From Anadara kagoshimensis (Eukaryota; Mollusca; Bivalvia; Arcoida; Arcidae): a DNA stretch of 64,000 nt. The number at the start of each line of letters is the position of its first letter. The stretch's first letter is position 1. The stretch lies in assembly GCA_021292105.1 (NCBI GenBank), contig CM037862.1:27998798-28062797 (forward strand), read 5' to 3'. The notes beneath the pieces were generated by a model. It ran no database searches and was not told where the DNA came from. It saw nothing but the letters and a program-made list of their open reading frames with translations. This document shows, in pieces, positions 1-10,198 of the stretch. The position numbers and the translations under genes were made by a program.

Positions 1-909
1 AATTATGAAAAAACAAGTGTAAGTCAATTTCAACCTTAAATTTTAAACTTACATTTTTCTTTAAAATTCATGTTAAGTCTATAGAATGTGAGGGATTAAA
101 ACGCGAAATATCGCCATCTGAAGGATCGAATGTTTTATATAAAACATTTCACAAGGGATTGCACCCGGTTTGTTAAAATCAAAGGGAGGTAATTTGACCT
201 CTTCACAAACCCGAAAATTGGTTCAATCTTGTACAAAAAGTATCAAAATTAAGGATCCAGAATCAAATAAAAGTAATTTTGTATCTGCATTAAACCTCCA
301 AAAGGGGTTCAGACTTGACATGGAGACCAGTTGTCTAAGTGGAACATGGACACAGTATCGAAATTTAGGGTCTAAAATCAAGTAAACTCAAAAAGGTTTC
401 AAACATGACTTTTAAGTGACAAAGAATCACATTGAGTGACAAACAATCACAAGAAGGGTTAATCATTTGACGTCTACAACAATTTTAAGAAATGCTTGCC
501 CCTGGTCCAGTTACCCAAGCAGCACATAACACGATTTTGATCTTTGTAACAGTGCAGAAGACAGTTTCGCTTTATATTGAACCCATCCTGTCAATATTGC
601 AGCACATGTTATCAATCTGAACAATGGTTTGTATATGTATGACATATATAATACCGTCTAATCGTTGTCGGATTCACTAACTTGAACTAAAGTGCAATTA
701 CACTTTTAATTCTAATTCGTTAACAGGATGTTACTTGGCTAAATGTCCACTACAATTACAGATTAAAGGTGAAAAGTTAAAGCGTTTCAAGTACTCAGAT
801 TTCTACATCCACTTCAGTTGACGTCAGTAACTACGTCACCTGGATATTTATCGTTCAAGCTGTTGTGTGTGATCATCCCAAGCTTCTTAATGATATAATA
901 ATAAGTGTG
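1..909. other. AT-rich non-coding stretch, nothing recognised
   Basis: No gene, RNA or repeat family seen elsewhere in the window is visible. The one open frame here (170-385, 71 codons) has no recognisable motif and is likely chance. It lies immediately downstream of the minus-strand FLYWCH reading frame, so any lost 3' part of that element would have been here, but no transposase-like translation was recognised. Confidence 0.5.
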
Positions 910-1548
910 TCATCCGATATCAATAAACATCGACCCAAATAAAAGATATAACAGGGTAATTAGAAGTAGAATATTAGAGTTGCACATCTTTCTCAAATTG
1001 TCATTTGTAGAAAATACTAATATACGCTGTCCTTCATTGTCTGTATGATCACATAGTAAAAACGGTTCCCCAGCTAATGTCTCTTTCCAGGAACCATCTA
1101 AGTCTATCTCTTGTTGTGTTTCTGGTAATTTTGGCAATGTCTTAGCACGTTTTCTAAAAAGGGATGCTCTACAGCTCTCAAAGGTTGGAATCTTTTTAAT
1201 CATTTCACCAACGTCATCATCATAATCGTGGTCTCTTAATTTGCCTATTTCTTCATCGTATATTGTTGGTACTGGGCTTATCTCGTCACGACATCTCTTT
1301 TTAACATTGCTGATGAAGGCATATGCAGCTAATTTGTGGCTGTCTGGTTCATGGTTATGCTGTTGGCCAAAGTTGACAGGGATGTTGTTCAAAGTTGTAA
1401 TAACAGATGGACACTGACGATCAACGCATCTCCAATATACACGGTCATTTCTTCTACTTCTAATAGAAAACTTGTATCCAGCATTTAGAAGATAATGTCC
1501 CCCTCTATCATTTTCAATAAAATCAATCTGTAGTTGTGCGTTAGCCAT
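910..1548 (-). CDS. FLYWCH zinc-finger protein, probable truncated Mutator-like element ORF
   Basis: A 212-residue open frame with a clear ATG at 1546-1548. Residues about 9-68 fit a FLYWCH zinc finger: a GYKF segment at 24-27, YWRC at 38-41, then C46 and the H64-N-H66 pair, so the expected C2H2 ligands are all present. Such domains bind DNA and in invertebrates are often attached to Mutator-like transposases. Residues about 160-190 (WKETLAGEPFLL, then a charged turn and ILVFSTNDNL) resemble the segment that in these proteins comes just before the catalytic DGTF region. That region is missing: the frame instead ends in about 20 hydrophobic residues (NILLLITLLYLLF) and stops. I read this as a 5' fragment of a mobile-element gene, or a host gene derived from one, with the core transposase lost or in an unseen exon. 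Seen: the zinc finger. Inferred: the transposon origin. Confidence 0.7.
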   Translation of the reverse strand: MANAQLQIDFIENDRGGHYLLNAGYKFSIRSRRNDRVYWRCVDRQCPSVITTLNNIPVNFGQQHNHEPDSHKLAAYAFISNVKKRCRDEISPVPTIYDEEIGKLRDHDYDDDVGEMIKKIPTFESCRASLFRKRAKTLPKLPETQQEIDLDGSWKETLAGEPFLLCDHTDNEGQRILVFSTNDNLRKMCNSNILLLITLLYLLFGSMFIDIG

Positions 1549-1559
1549 CGTTAAATGAT

Positions 1560-1968
1560 AATAAGTTAACTTAAAGCTATAGCTATGTTATGAGCATGTT
1601 AGAAACGCACAAGCTTAGCTAAACTCGAGAAGCCATCTTAAATTTTACTGTTGTTTTAAAATTCAAAACAATAAAAACACATAATACTTTGAAGCAGAAT
1701 TCTTAAAAAAATATTCATATAACTATATGTCCCCTTATGTCCACATGTACTATGGCTAGTGAAACACATTTTGTGTTTGTTAAGGTGATAAAAGGGCATT
1801 TGTAATTGCTCTGCATTTTTTAATTCTAACTACTAGAAAAACAAAAATAAAAAATATTTTTATAAAGAACAAAAGTGAATATCATTATTGTCCTTGTATT
1901 TCTCTTAGAAATTACCAAAGCTCCTTATGTATCTTATTGAAATGTGTTTTTACTATAATTCATTGTAT

Positions 1969-2025
<57 letters not shown>

Positions 2026-2330
2026 ATTAATTAATTTTTTTATCTATTTACTTTTTTATTAAGAAATTAATGAAATAATGAATAAGTTTATGTGTTATTT
2101 TATAAAATTAAATATTAATTAATTTTATATATTTATCTACTAGTTTTAATTATTTGTATATTTGTTTTTATCCATTGATTAATTTCTTGTTTTTTTATTT
2201 ATTAATTATTAATATTTTTTTAACTGTTTTAAATCTAAAATGTGAATATAAGTATCTTGTTTAAACATAAGATGTGCATATTTAGGAAATAGACTATAGC
2301 CAGGTGTACATGTCTCAGGTAAAATTTGGT
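1560..2330. other. AT-rich spacer with a TTTA microsatellite
   Basis: Apart from the TTTA tract listed separately this is low-complexity A+T sequence upstream of the FLYWCH frame. No promoter motif convincing enough to call is visible. Confidence 0.5.
1964..2024. repeat. (TTTA)n microsatellite
   Basis: About fifteen near-perfect TTTA units, grading into irregular TTAA-rich sequence on the right. Confidence 0.95.
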
Positions 2331-2332
2331 GA

Positions 2333-2391
2333 TTTTAAAATGTATGCTAAGTGAGACTATGGATTTTTAAAATGTATGCTAAGTGAGACTA
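2333..2391. repeat. 27-bp perfect direct duplication
   Basis: The segment starting ttttaaaatgtatgctaagt occurs twice, at 2333-2359 and 2365-2391, offset by 32 bp and identical over 27 bp. It is a small recent tandem duplication. Confidence 0.9.
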
Positions 2392-2468
2392 AACCATTAA
2401 ATAAGATCCAATCGAAAAGTTGTGTTGTGACGTCATCAATTTAAGCTCTGATCTACTCTTGATCCTGT

Positions 2469-2600
2469 TGCATCTTTCATGTTTGTTTTTTATTATTATT
2501 TACGTATCACTTTTTAAAATTGCATTTTTCTGATTGCATCTTTCATGGTTTTTTTGTATTTATTTATGTATCATTTTTTAAAAATTTTATTTTTCCGATT
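2469..2600. repeat. 66-bp tandem duplication
   Basis: Two copies beginning tgcatctttcatg at 2469 and 2535 are alignable over their whole length with several substitutions. The 75-codon frame at 2520-2747 arises from this T-rich repeat and is not a gene. Confidence 0.75.
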
Positions 2601-2638
2601 GTTATTTGGATATGGATTAGCATGTTTGTTTTTGATTT
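2592..2638 (-). repeat. Family A interspersed repeat, head fragment
   Basis: On the minus strand this reads as the head of family A (see 20978-21135): caaacatgctaatccatatc followed by caaataacaat. Only about 47 bp is preserved, at the edge of the 66-bp duplication. Confidence 0.55.
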
Positions 2639-2799
2639 TCTATCAAAAACAGTTTTGGTCAATTTAAGATCCTGTTGTTTATTTCATGTTTTTATTTATA
2701 ATTTGTTTAGGCATTGCTTTAAAAAAACAGGCTATACATACATGTAATGTAAAACTACCATCAAAGAAAGAACATGTGTCGTGCCTCGTGTTTATGGAT

Positions 2800-2843
2800 T
2801 TGTTTGTTTGTTTGTTTGTTTTTTTTTTTTTTTTTTTTTTTTT
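2800..2843. repeat. (TTTG)n to poly-T tract
   Basis: Five TTTG units run into about 24 consecutive T. It could be the reversed tail of a retroposed sequence, but nothing recognisable is attached. Confidence 0.9.
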
Positions 2844-2921
2844 AAATAATAAAACTACCTAAAACATTGAATAAATTAAGTATATCGATGTAGAATTAAT
2901 CTTAGCATTTAAATTGGTTAA

Positions 2922-3050
2922 ATATTTGAAGAACGATATTCTTGAAAAATTAATTTTTATTTGAACAACATTGTTTTTAAAAACATAATTTTTATTTGAA
3001 GAACAATATTTTTGAAAAATTAATTTTTAAGAACAATATTTAAAAAAACC
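2922..3050. repeat. Degenerate tandem repeat of about 70 bp
   Basis: Segments beginning atttgaagaac and containing ttgaaaaattaattttt recur at about 2925 and 2993, with a third partial copy to 3050. Confidence 0.6.
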
Positions 3051-3579
3051 CATTTGCGTCAGCAATTCTGTCTTTTAGCCATAGACTATAGGCTTTATAT
3101 TGAGGCATGCGTTCTTAATAAAAAAAAGTTAAGAAAGAAGTTTCAACAAGAAATTTTACGCTTTAAAAAATTCAAACTGACCATAATGGTCATCGTGTTG
3201 ACCTTGTATGAACTCCTATTTACTATAAAATACGTCAAGATTGTTAAAATAATAATAAAAAAATTTTTTGAAAACGTATATTAATTTATGTGCGTAAATT
3301 TGGGGGTTGACAACTTTAATACATGAAAGAACAGCAAAAATTGACAGATCACGAATCCGGGCATGATAGAGCTTGTAAAAATAAATATATTAAATGGAAA
3401 TTAATTGGTCTACGTTGATAATAAGCATCAATTTAATAAAAATGGATGTTTATTGACTGTAAATATATCACACCTTATTAAATCATTTCAATGCCGTCAT
3501 CAAATACCCCCAGCTTATAGCAGGTATACCCGGTTATACAATGGGTCTGACGTTAAACATGCTCATATAACTAAATATA

Positions 3580-4500
3580 GCAACTAGAGGGGATATGGGA
3601 TGGAACTCTTGTAAATCAAAACAAATGTTAGAAGTTTTACGGTATTGGTGTCGTTTAAATGATTGTGATTTTAACAATATTTCAAAAAAGGTTCATAATA
3701 GTTTTTTAAATAGGAATATTTTTAGAAGTTGGGAAAATAGAGTTAAAGCTTTTATCGATGAGTACAATTTGTGTGATATTTTAAACTCAGGTTTTTCAAG
3801 TAAACATAAATTAGCACAAGTGAAAGAAGTTTTATGTGAAGTAGATTTTAATGAGTGGTATGAGTCATTATGGAATGACACAGGTCTTTTAAATGGTAAT
3901 AAGTTAAGAACATATAGGTGTTACAAACAATTTTTAACAACAAGTGAATATGTCAAACGTGTACATTTTAGAGACCACCGTAGAGTTTTAGCAAATTTTA
4001 GAAATGGTTCGTTAAAATTAGCTGTGGAAACGGGGAGATATACAGAGCCTCCTACGCCTTTTTTAGAAAGACATTGTAAATTTTGTAATATAGGTGTTTT
4101 AGAAGATGAAAGACATTTTTTAATGAGTTGTAACTTTTATGAGGATTTTAGATATGAGTTGTACAGTAAAATGAATACTTTTTATACAGATTTTAATGAC
4201 TTGAATGAGGAAGATAAATTTATTGTTTTAATGAATAATATAAATATTCAACCTTTTTTAGCAAAATGTATTTTAAATATGAGTAATAGAAGAAGTTACT
4301 TTTTAAACAGATTGTAAAACATTTTCTTTTTTAATGATGTGTTTTAATAGTATAAGTGATGTTTGATGTGTCTTATAAGTCTTTTAGGCTGAATGTAAAA
4401 GCTTTTATATATAGCAATTATGTAGTAGTTATTTTTAGTAGTATATTGTAGCTTTATATATGACACTTTAATAAAATATTTTGAACTTGAACTTGAACTG
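3580..4500 (+). mobile_element. 5'-truncated non-LTR retrotransposon (LINE), 3' end
   Basis: The element begins within the coding region near a TRGDMGW segment and runs through the stop codon and 3' UTR. It ends at AATAAA (4470-4475) and three TTGAAC hexamers (4481-4498). Ending in a short tandem repeat rather than a long poly-A tail is known for CR1, L2 and related LINE clades. The 5' truncation is the usual result of incomplete target-primed reverse transcription. A target-site duplication was not resolved. Confidence 0.75.
3595..4317 (+). pseudogene. LINE reverse transcriptase polyprotein, C-terminal fragment
   Basis: This is a 240-codon frame whose left edge is the truncation point of the element; the same frame is open back to a stop at 3568-3570, so 3595 is only its first ATG. 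It lacks all the catalytic reverse transcriptase blocks and carries the region that follows them in invertebrate LINEs: MGWNSCKSKQMLEVLRYWCR at 1-20, NKLRTYRCYKQF at 102-113, HFRDHRRVLANFRNGS near 124-139, and a CCHC knuckle with C161, C164, H174 and C179 in an ERHCKFCN to EDERHFLMSC context. That knuckle is thought to take part in RNA/DNA binding during integration. No in-frame stop interrupts it, so this copy is fairly young. It cannot act alone because the polymerase core and any endonuclease are absent. Confidence 0.75.
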
Positions 4501-4940
4501 ATGTCTGAACAGGCATGAAATTAATACCATGACAAAAGCACAATTAACACCCATACATACCTGCGTCACGGAGCATACCTCAGTTCGGTTATTACGAAGG
4601 AAAATATGAGACCTTTTCTGTTTTTACTTGATCAAATGTTCATTTCCTCATAATATCTGATTTTTTGTGTTTAATTTATTAAATATTTATGTCCCCATAT
4701 ATAACAGAAGAATTTAGTAAACAATCAAAATTTATGGCAGTTTTGGGGGAATTTGGGTATAATGAGGGGAAACATCTGTGCATTTTTTTACAATTAAATA
4801 AAAGCTTATTTCCCAAAACAGAATTAAAATAAACTTATAATACAACTAAAATTGATAGTTATTTTTTAAATCATGACTATCCCGTTATATAAGTACACGC
4901 GTGTGGTTGAACTGTTTGAACTAATTAATAGCGAAATAAG
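4501..4940. other. Non-coding AT-rich stretch
   Basis: No motif, RNA or family repeat is recognised between the LINE end and the duplication at 4945. Confidence 0.5.
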
Positions 4941-4944
4941 AAAC

Positions 4945-5230
4945 ATGAAAAACACGTTTCAAAAATATGTATTTGAAACAAACAGTTCAAATCTTAAAGA
5001 ATTGGGAGAATTCTGGTTGGTTGGTTGGGTGGTTGAATGTTTTTACGTCACATCAGGAATTTTCATATTTATTTTTCATTCAGTATTAAACTTGAAAAGC
5101 ACGTTTTCAAAAAAGATTTGTTTAAAACGAGCCGTTCATATCACAACAGGTCATTAAGCATTGGTGTATTCTGGTTAGTTAGTTAAGTGGGGGATGGCAT
5201 GTTTTTGCTTTACATCAGCTATTTGCAGCT
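4945..5230. repeat. Two-copy tandem repeat of about 150 bp
   Basis: Copy 1 (about 4945-5080) and copy 2 (about 5090-5230) share aacacgttt/agcacgttt with tcaaaaa, then attctggttggttggttggg versus attctggttagttagttaag, then a T-rich segment with acatca. The 94-codon frame at 4873-5157 overlaps this and has no known motif. Confidence 0.6.
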
Positions 5231-5460
5231 ATTTGGAATCTCAAGGATTACTCTAAATACAAATTCAACAGTTCATGTGGTAGGAGAGTTTGTGCAAATG
5301 TTTCTGATCTGGCATGTGCGCAAGTTGCCTAGCGCGCACTTTTAGCGACCTTTAGAGTGCTAGTGCACTAGTCCGCAGTGTCTCAGAGCATCACAGTTAT
5401 ATTGGTACCGAACCTATCACTTAAGACTTACGACTAGGAAAATCCTTTCTCATTTGAGTT

Positions 5461-5690
5461 CTATCGGGATCGAACCCACAGCGATGCGATGCTCGAGACA
5501 ATTTTGTATTGTACTAGTAATTGTTTTTGGTCGGCGATAGGGATCGAACCCACAGCGATGAGATGTTCGAGACAATTTTGTATTGTACTGGTAATTGTTT
5601 TTGGTCGGCGATAGAGATCGAACCCACAGCGATGAGATGACCGAGGCAATTTTTTTTTATTGTACTGGTAATTGTTTTTGGTCGACTTTC
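5461..5690. repeat. 74-bp tandem repeat, three copies
   Basis: The anchor gatcgaaccc occurs at 5468, 5542 and 5616, exactly 74 bp apart, and each unit ends in gtaattgtttttggtcg. The last copy has a longer T run. The gatcgaaccc block looks like the reverse of a tRNA B box, so the unit may derive from the tRNA-like part of a SINE. The minus-strand frames of 62 and 74 codons here are products of the array. Confidence 0.85.
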
Positions 5691-5819
5691 TGTAGTCACT
5701 TTTGACCGCGAGCTAATTAAAGTGACCTTAAATTCCATTATCTAACCATTCTATTAGGATCATTTGTAAGTTTTCTTATATAAATAACATGTTATTGTGT
5801 TTTGAAGATATATACAGTA

Positions 5820-6019
5820 CAGACCTGTCCAAAGTTTAACACTGAGCAAAGCAAAAAATGAGTAGAAGTGGCCGAGATATGGATAGCTAGTGACCGAAAG
5901 GGTGATGAGAGCTAGATGGCAGCTGTCAAATAAATAGCGATATAGCAAACAATGGTCTGAGACGAGCTGTTGATTCAGCACCATAGCGTTAGCTTAATGT
6001 TAATCTTTTGACAGGCCTG
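5820..6019. mobile_element. Family B short inverted-repeat element (MITE), copy 1
   Basis: A 200-bp element with termini CAGACCTGTCCAAAGTTTAA on the left and the matching inverted end ...CTTTTGACAGGCCTG on the right. TA lies directly outside both ends (5818-5819 and 6020-6021). A TA target with termini starting CAG is the pattern of Tc1/mariner-type insertions. There is no coding capacity, so movement would need a transposase in trans. The family interior carries diverged agctgtcgaaaagctg-type blocks. The 74-codon frame over 5760-5984 is a by-product. Confidence 0.85.
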
Positions 6020-6033
6020 TACTGTACTTCTTA

Positions 6034-6470
6034 GAAAGTACATAAAGCTTGCTTTGAAAGAAACAAAGAAAAAACACATTTCTGAAGCTTGTTTATATAC
6101 TTCTGCCATCAACAGCAGTTAGTATACACACGAGGTTGACTGGGAATTACATTAGATATTGATGCCTTGACCATTTGTGAGATTTCGCACATCAATAACA
6201 TGTTTTTGATATATAAATGTTTATCATTAATAAACTGCTTGGAGCTTTTTTCTCGGAAACAAACAATAAATGTCATAAATACATGTATTTGTTTTTATAT
6301 CTTTTACCATTTGTGGTAAGATTAGTTAAAAAAAAAAAAAAATCTGTGACATACGATTGCAAGGTCAATTTGGTCCTTACTAACAAACATAAAATATTGG
6401 CAACTGGAATTTACACTTACTGCAATGTTAATCTTGCTTCAGATATGTTCTAAATGCGGGAAAAATGTTT
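6034..6470. other. Non-coding stretch
   Basis: No recognisable gene. The 78-codon frame at 6217-6453 is lysine-rich low-complexity translation including an A13 tract near 6328-6341. Confidence 0.45.
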
Positions 6471-6477
6471 CCAAAGC

Positions 6478-6605
6478 TACCAGTGACAAAAATATAGGAA
6501 AATATAGGAAGTATAGGAGTTTTTTTTCAAATTATATAGGAAAAAATATAGGAAAGGGTAAAAATTATAGAAAATATAGGAAAAATATAGGAATGGTAGG
6601 GCCCC
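6478..6605. repeat. ATAGGAAAA-type minisatellite
   Basis: Many imperfect units of about 9-12 bp such as aaatatagga are interrupted by a T8 run. The run ends abruptly at ggtagggcccctgcttt. Confidence 0.8.
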
Positions 6606-7110
6606 TGCTTTAGGACAGTTCTCTTAAACGAGTGTAATCGCACTATTAAAGTGAAAATAGGCGTTGTTTTTGTTACGTTTTCTATAAATTGTTTGGTCCG
6701 TCTCGTTTTCCAGGAATGCCGTTGTCCTACTTTTGTATCTTTGTATGCGTCAGATGCATTCATCTAATGTCATGTGTTACGCCTTGATGAGGTATTACTG
6801 TATTCCGTCAATGTCGAGTTTTTATAACACATTGCGCAATAAGTTTATTTAGTTTAAATACTTTTAAAAATGTTAATTTGTTTTTCTTTAAATTTTAGTT
6901 ATGCAATGCGTTGGTATATAAAAACTGCCAGATTTTTTTACATATAAAATGCATGTTTTGAAAATAAACAAGTAAACAAGTAAACAAACTAATAAACAGT
7001 GCATTAAAAGCAACCACGTTGATGTATTTTATTATTTTTTTTTAAATTTAATGTGTGAAGCTAATCGCAACGAAAGGGAATTGTTTTTTATAATATGTAA
7101 AAATCAAGAT
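6606..7110. other. Non-coding stretch
   Basis: No family repeat or gene motif is seen. Two aagtaaac-type units occur near 6969-6985. Confidence 0.45.
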
Positions 7111-7112
7111 TG

Positions 7113-7124
7113 TGTTGTTGTTGT

Positions 7125-7173
<49 letters not shown>
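7113..7173. repeat. (GTT)n-(GAT)n microsatellite
   Basis: Five GTT units are followed by about fifteen GAT units. It creates the poly-isoleucine minus-strand frame at 7048-7242, which is not a gene. Confidence 0.95.
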
Positions 7174-7174
<1 letters not shown>

Positions 7175-7278
7175 AGTAAATATAGATAATAGATATTCCA
7201 CCCATAGTTGGCTACATTTTGCCTAAAATACAAGATTGTCAAATGTTACTATTAAATGCTAACTAAACAAATGCTCTA

Positions 7279-7351
7279 TAACAACTCCAAATGAAGTCCG
7301 GACTTCATTTGGCGGACTTCATTAGGCGTCGGACTTTATTAGGAGTTGTTA
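7279..7351. repeat. Nested palindrome / miniature foldback element
   Basis: A perfect 26-bp palindrome (half-site CCAAATGAAGTCC, 7287-7312) lies in the left part. The outer arms TAACAACTCC and GGAGTTGTTA, extended inward by aaatgaagtccg and cggactttatta, pair across 7279-7351. The whole 73 bp could fold as one hairpin or as two alternative ones. Confidence 0.85.
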
Positions 7352-7742
7352 CAATTCTCATTTTCAGGTGTTTTAAAAATGACCCAGTTTTTAATTTTTG
7401 TGTCAAATTAACCCTCACAACAATTAGGTAAAGGAGAAGATCCTATTGTGAAGGCTTTCCTAGAAGTCCGTCATGGTGTATACATGTGGGAAGTTCCGGT
7501 TCTGGTTTGTTATAAGTTGATATACGATCATGAATCGGCTTATTTCTATTAACTGTTTTTGTAATATACTTTTTATATTATTTTTGTTTATTCGCTGGTT
7601 TGTTAAACCGTCATCCCTGTCTCTTCGTTCGAACTTTTTTTCGTACACTGAAGCTGATCATCTCCGCGTAATGAGGGATACAAGAATAGTGATCGACTTT
7701 AAGCAAGCGAAGTCGCCCATTCCCTCAATTGGTAAATATTAG

Positions 7743-7996
7743 ACAACCATACCGGCCCATGTCCAAATCACAACCCCGAAAGAAGCTGGCACATTTGGTT
7801 ATACAAGTGAACTTTCAACGGGTGTTCGGGAAGGATAAGCACATCCTGTTTAGCTAGCTACACTCGCCACGATAAGCAGCTCCTGTTTAGCTAGCTACAC
7901 TCGCCACGATAAGCACATCCTGTTTAGCTAGCTACACTCGCCACGATAAGCAGCTCCTGTTTAGCTAGCTACACTCGCCACGCGTGAAATTAAAAT
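7743..7996 (+). repeat. Family A interspersed repeat with internal array
   Basis: The head ccataccggcccatgtccaa is followed by aatcacaacccc and a diverged middle, then the normally single tail unit expanded to four copies (7834-7981), then cgcgtgaaatta. The expansion is described separately. Confidence 0.8.
7834..7981 (+). repeat. 37-bp tandem array, exactly four copies
   Basis: 148 bp made of four 37-bp units, each containing tgtttagctagctacactcg. Units 1 and 3 read gataagcacatcctg and units 2 and 4 gataagcagctcctg, so the array is a 74-bp dimer duplicated once. Otherwise the units are identical, which implies recent growth. Confidence 0.95.
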
Positions 7997-8670
7997 TAAG
8001 AATGAATGGAACATGAAACGAGAAAATTGCTTTCACAAACAAAACCTCATATTTCAAATAAAATAAGATTTTTATGGAAGATCATTCTATACATACCATG
8101 TTTCATTAAAACGGGTTTTAAAAAAAACTTTTTACACAATGTCATTTTTAAGTATTTTTAAACTCATTACACATCACAAGTGGGCAAAAACTACAAAAAC
8201 TGGTTATAAAGATATAGTGAAAAGATATACTTGTAGAATATATGAATGGAACTGAAAATATGTACACCTATTTTAGTTCATGGGGTTTTAAAAACGCTAA
8301 AGTCACTCATTTTATTGTAACTTTAAAATTGCATACATTTAAAATTTTCAGTGTTAGATACCAACAGCCATAAATTCTTAATACTATAATAGACTCCTAA
8401 AATTCTTAAAGTTGTATTAAAAGTCAATTTTATTAGTAATAGTGAATTTTTTAACTACCTACAGATATATTTATTTAAGAACACTCTTATTTTTTAAATA
8501 AATAAATAAATAAACAAATAAATAAATAGTTTTTCATTCTACATGTACTTTCGCTTTAATGTTGACTGAAATATGCTAAAATAATCGCATAATTTTGATA
8601 CAATTGACTTTTGAATATGATATTGAATTGAAACTGAATTCAGTTGAAAAATTGTCATTTACCAACTCTT
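7997..8670. other. Non-coding AT-rich stretch
   Basis: No gene or family repeat is recognised apart from a short AAAT run at about 8497-8527. Confidence 0.5.
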
Positions 8671-8671
8671 T

Positions 8672-8713
<42 letters not shown>
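8672..8713. repeat. (TAA)n microsatellite
   Basis: About fourteen perfect units. It explains the poly-Asn and poly-Ile frames in this interval. Confidence 0.95.
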
Positions 8714-9364
8714 GTTTGATAAAACAAATAACATTTCATTGTTTTAATGTTTGTATTAGTCAAATACCGATTATGAATTACATGTGTACCATAATACATT
8801 CTTCTTCTAAATCCTCCCCCACCCCAACAACGATTTACAGTGCTGTGGTCCAATCAAATCTTCAAAGAGAGCATTCTGTTGTTACGTGTTACCTATTTCC
8901 ATGACATGCAGTTTTCAATCACGGATATTTTACTCTTGGTACCAGGACACGGTTGGAACAGGATTGCCACAGACTCAATGCAGGGGGTGAAATGCATACA
9001 ATTTATTGTTTAAATGTTTTATAAATTAGTTACGGGGTTCGAAACCAAGAATGTAGTGTGTGGGACAATTTTACTTCTCAAACAGTGAAATACATAGTAG
9101 TGTTTTAACTGCGTTCACGAAACAAACAAGGTAACGCATTCTTAGCACATGTAATTAATAAAAAACTTTGTAAGACGGAATTGTTGTGCTTAGATACAAA
9201 CAGTCACACAATGACGTTTCTATTTTTACTGTTTTTATAATACAATGAAAAAAACATATAAGATTAATTGTCCAAGGGTCTATAAAATTCTTTGCGGGGT
9301 TAAAATTAATGAACATCCGTAATGGTGTGTGTAATGTGTTGTCAAGGTACATTCGGTGTACGAT
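8714..9364. other. Non-coding stretch
   Basis: No recognisable gene, RNA or repeat. Confidence 0.45.
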
Positions 9365-9365
9365 A

Positions 9366-9579
9366 CAGACCCGTCGAAAGTTTAACACTAAGCCAACCAA
9401 CTAGTACCAAACAGGCAGCCAACGTAGGTCCCACGGTAGCTGTGTCTCAGCAGCTTTACGGCAGCTCCAATCTTTCTCTCAGCAGCTTTTCGGCCAAAAA
9501 TCTATCCATATCTAGACCACTTGGCAGCCAAGCGCTGATTCATTTACGGCAGCTTAGTGTTAAACCTTTGACAGGTCTG
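9366..9579. mobile_element. Family B short inverted-repeat element, copy 2
   Basis: 214 bp with termini CAGACCCGTCGAAAGTTTAA and TTAAACCTTTGACAGGTCTG and intact TA on both sides (9364-9365, 9580-9581). The interior is in the opposite orientation to copy 3, with ttagtgttaaa on the right. The 114-codon frame at 9322-9666 reads through it and is not a gene. Confidence 0.88.
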
Positions 9580-9987
9580 TATTGCAAGGAAATGAATTAC
9601 TTGAATTATTTTCACTATTTAAAGAAAAAATTCTTCTCGCTGGGAGTAAACAAGGTGAAGATTTGACTTATGTTGTGTTTGGTTATTTTTAGTATCACGT
9701 AGATAAATTCTATCCTTAGCACAAAATATCCGGTTAGACTGCAATATTTGCGCTTCTATTTATAAAAAAATCATGCTTGTTTATGTATAGAATTTTTATT
9801 TAAAAAGGGAAATTTGATCAGTCTTTCTATTTTAGAATCAAAGGATTATCTTTAAACGCTACAACTGGAGTTGGATTTAATTTCATATGTACTCTAATGT
9901 CGTTAAGTTGTTACTTTTAAAGTGCAATGATAAATAAATAACAAGTCAAATAATTTGTACGAAGAGGAAGTCCTTTTATATAGGAAA

Positions 9988-10198
9988 TACTGTACGTGTA
10001 CTAATTTTAGCGGGATTCTAATATTAGCGCCTTTTGCGCTCCAGTTATTGCGCTAATTTGAGTGCAGCGCTAAAATATCTCCGCATGAAGGGGACAAATA
10101 TTCTTGCCTTAAGTGTGCGAATTTAAGAATGCGCTAATAAGTCTTTACCCCCTCAGAGCGCTAAAATTTGAGTGCGCTAATTTAAGTACACGTGCATT
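9988..10198. mobile_element. MITE-like element with GTGTACTTAAATTAGCG termini
   Basis: About 210 bp. The left arm ctgtacgtgtactaatttta and the reversed right arm tgcacgtgtacttaaattag pair with few mismatches. The interior repeats gcgctaa several times on both strands, giving sub-hairpins. It has no coding capacity and is distinct from families A and B. Confidence 0.75.
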
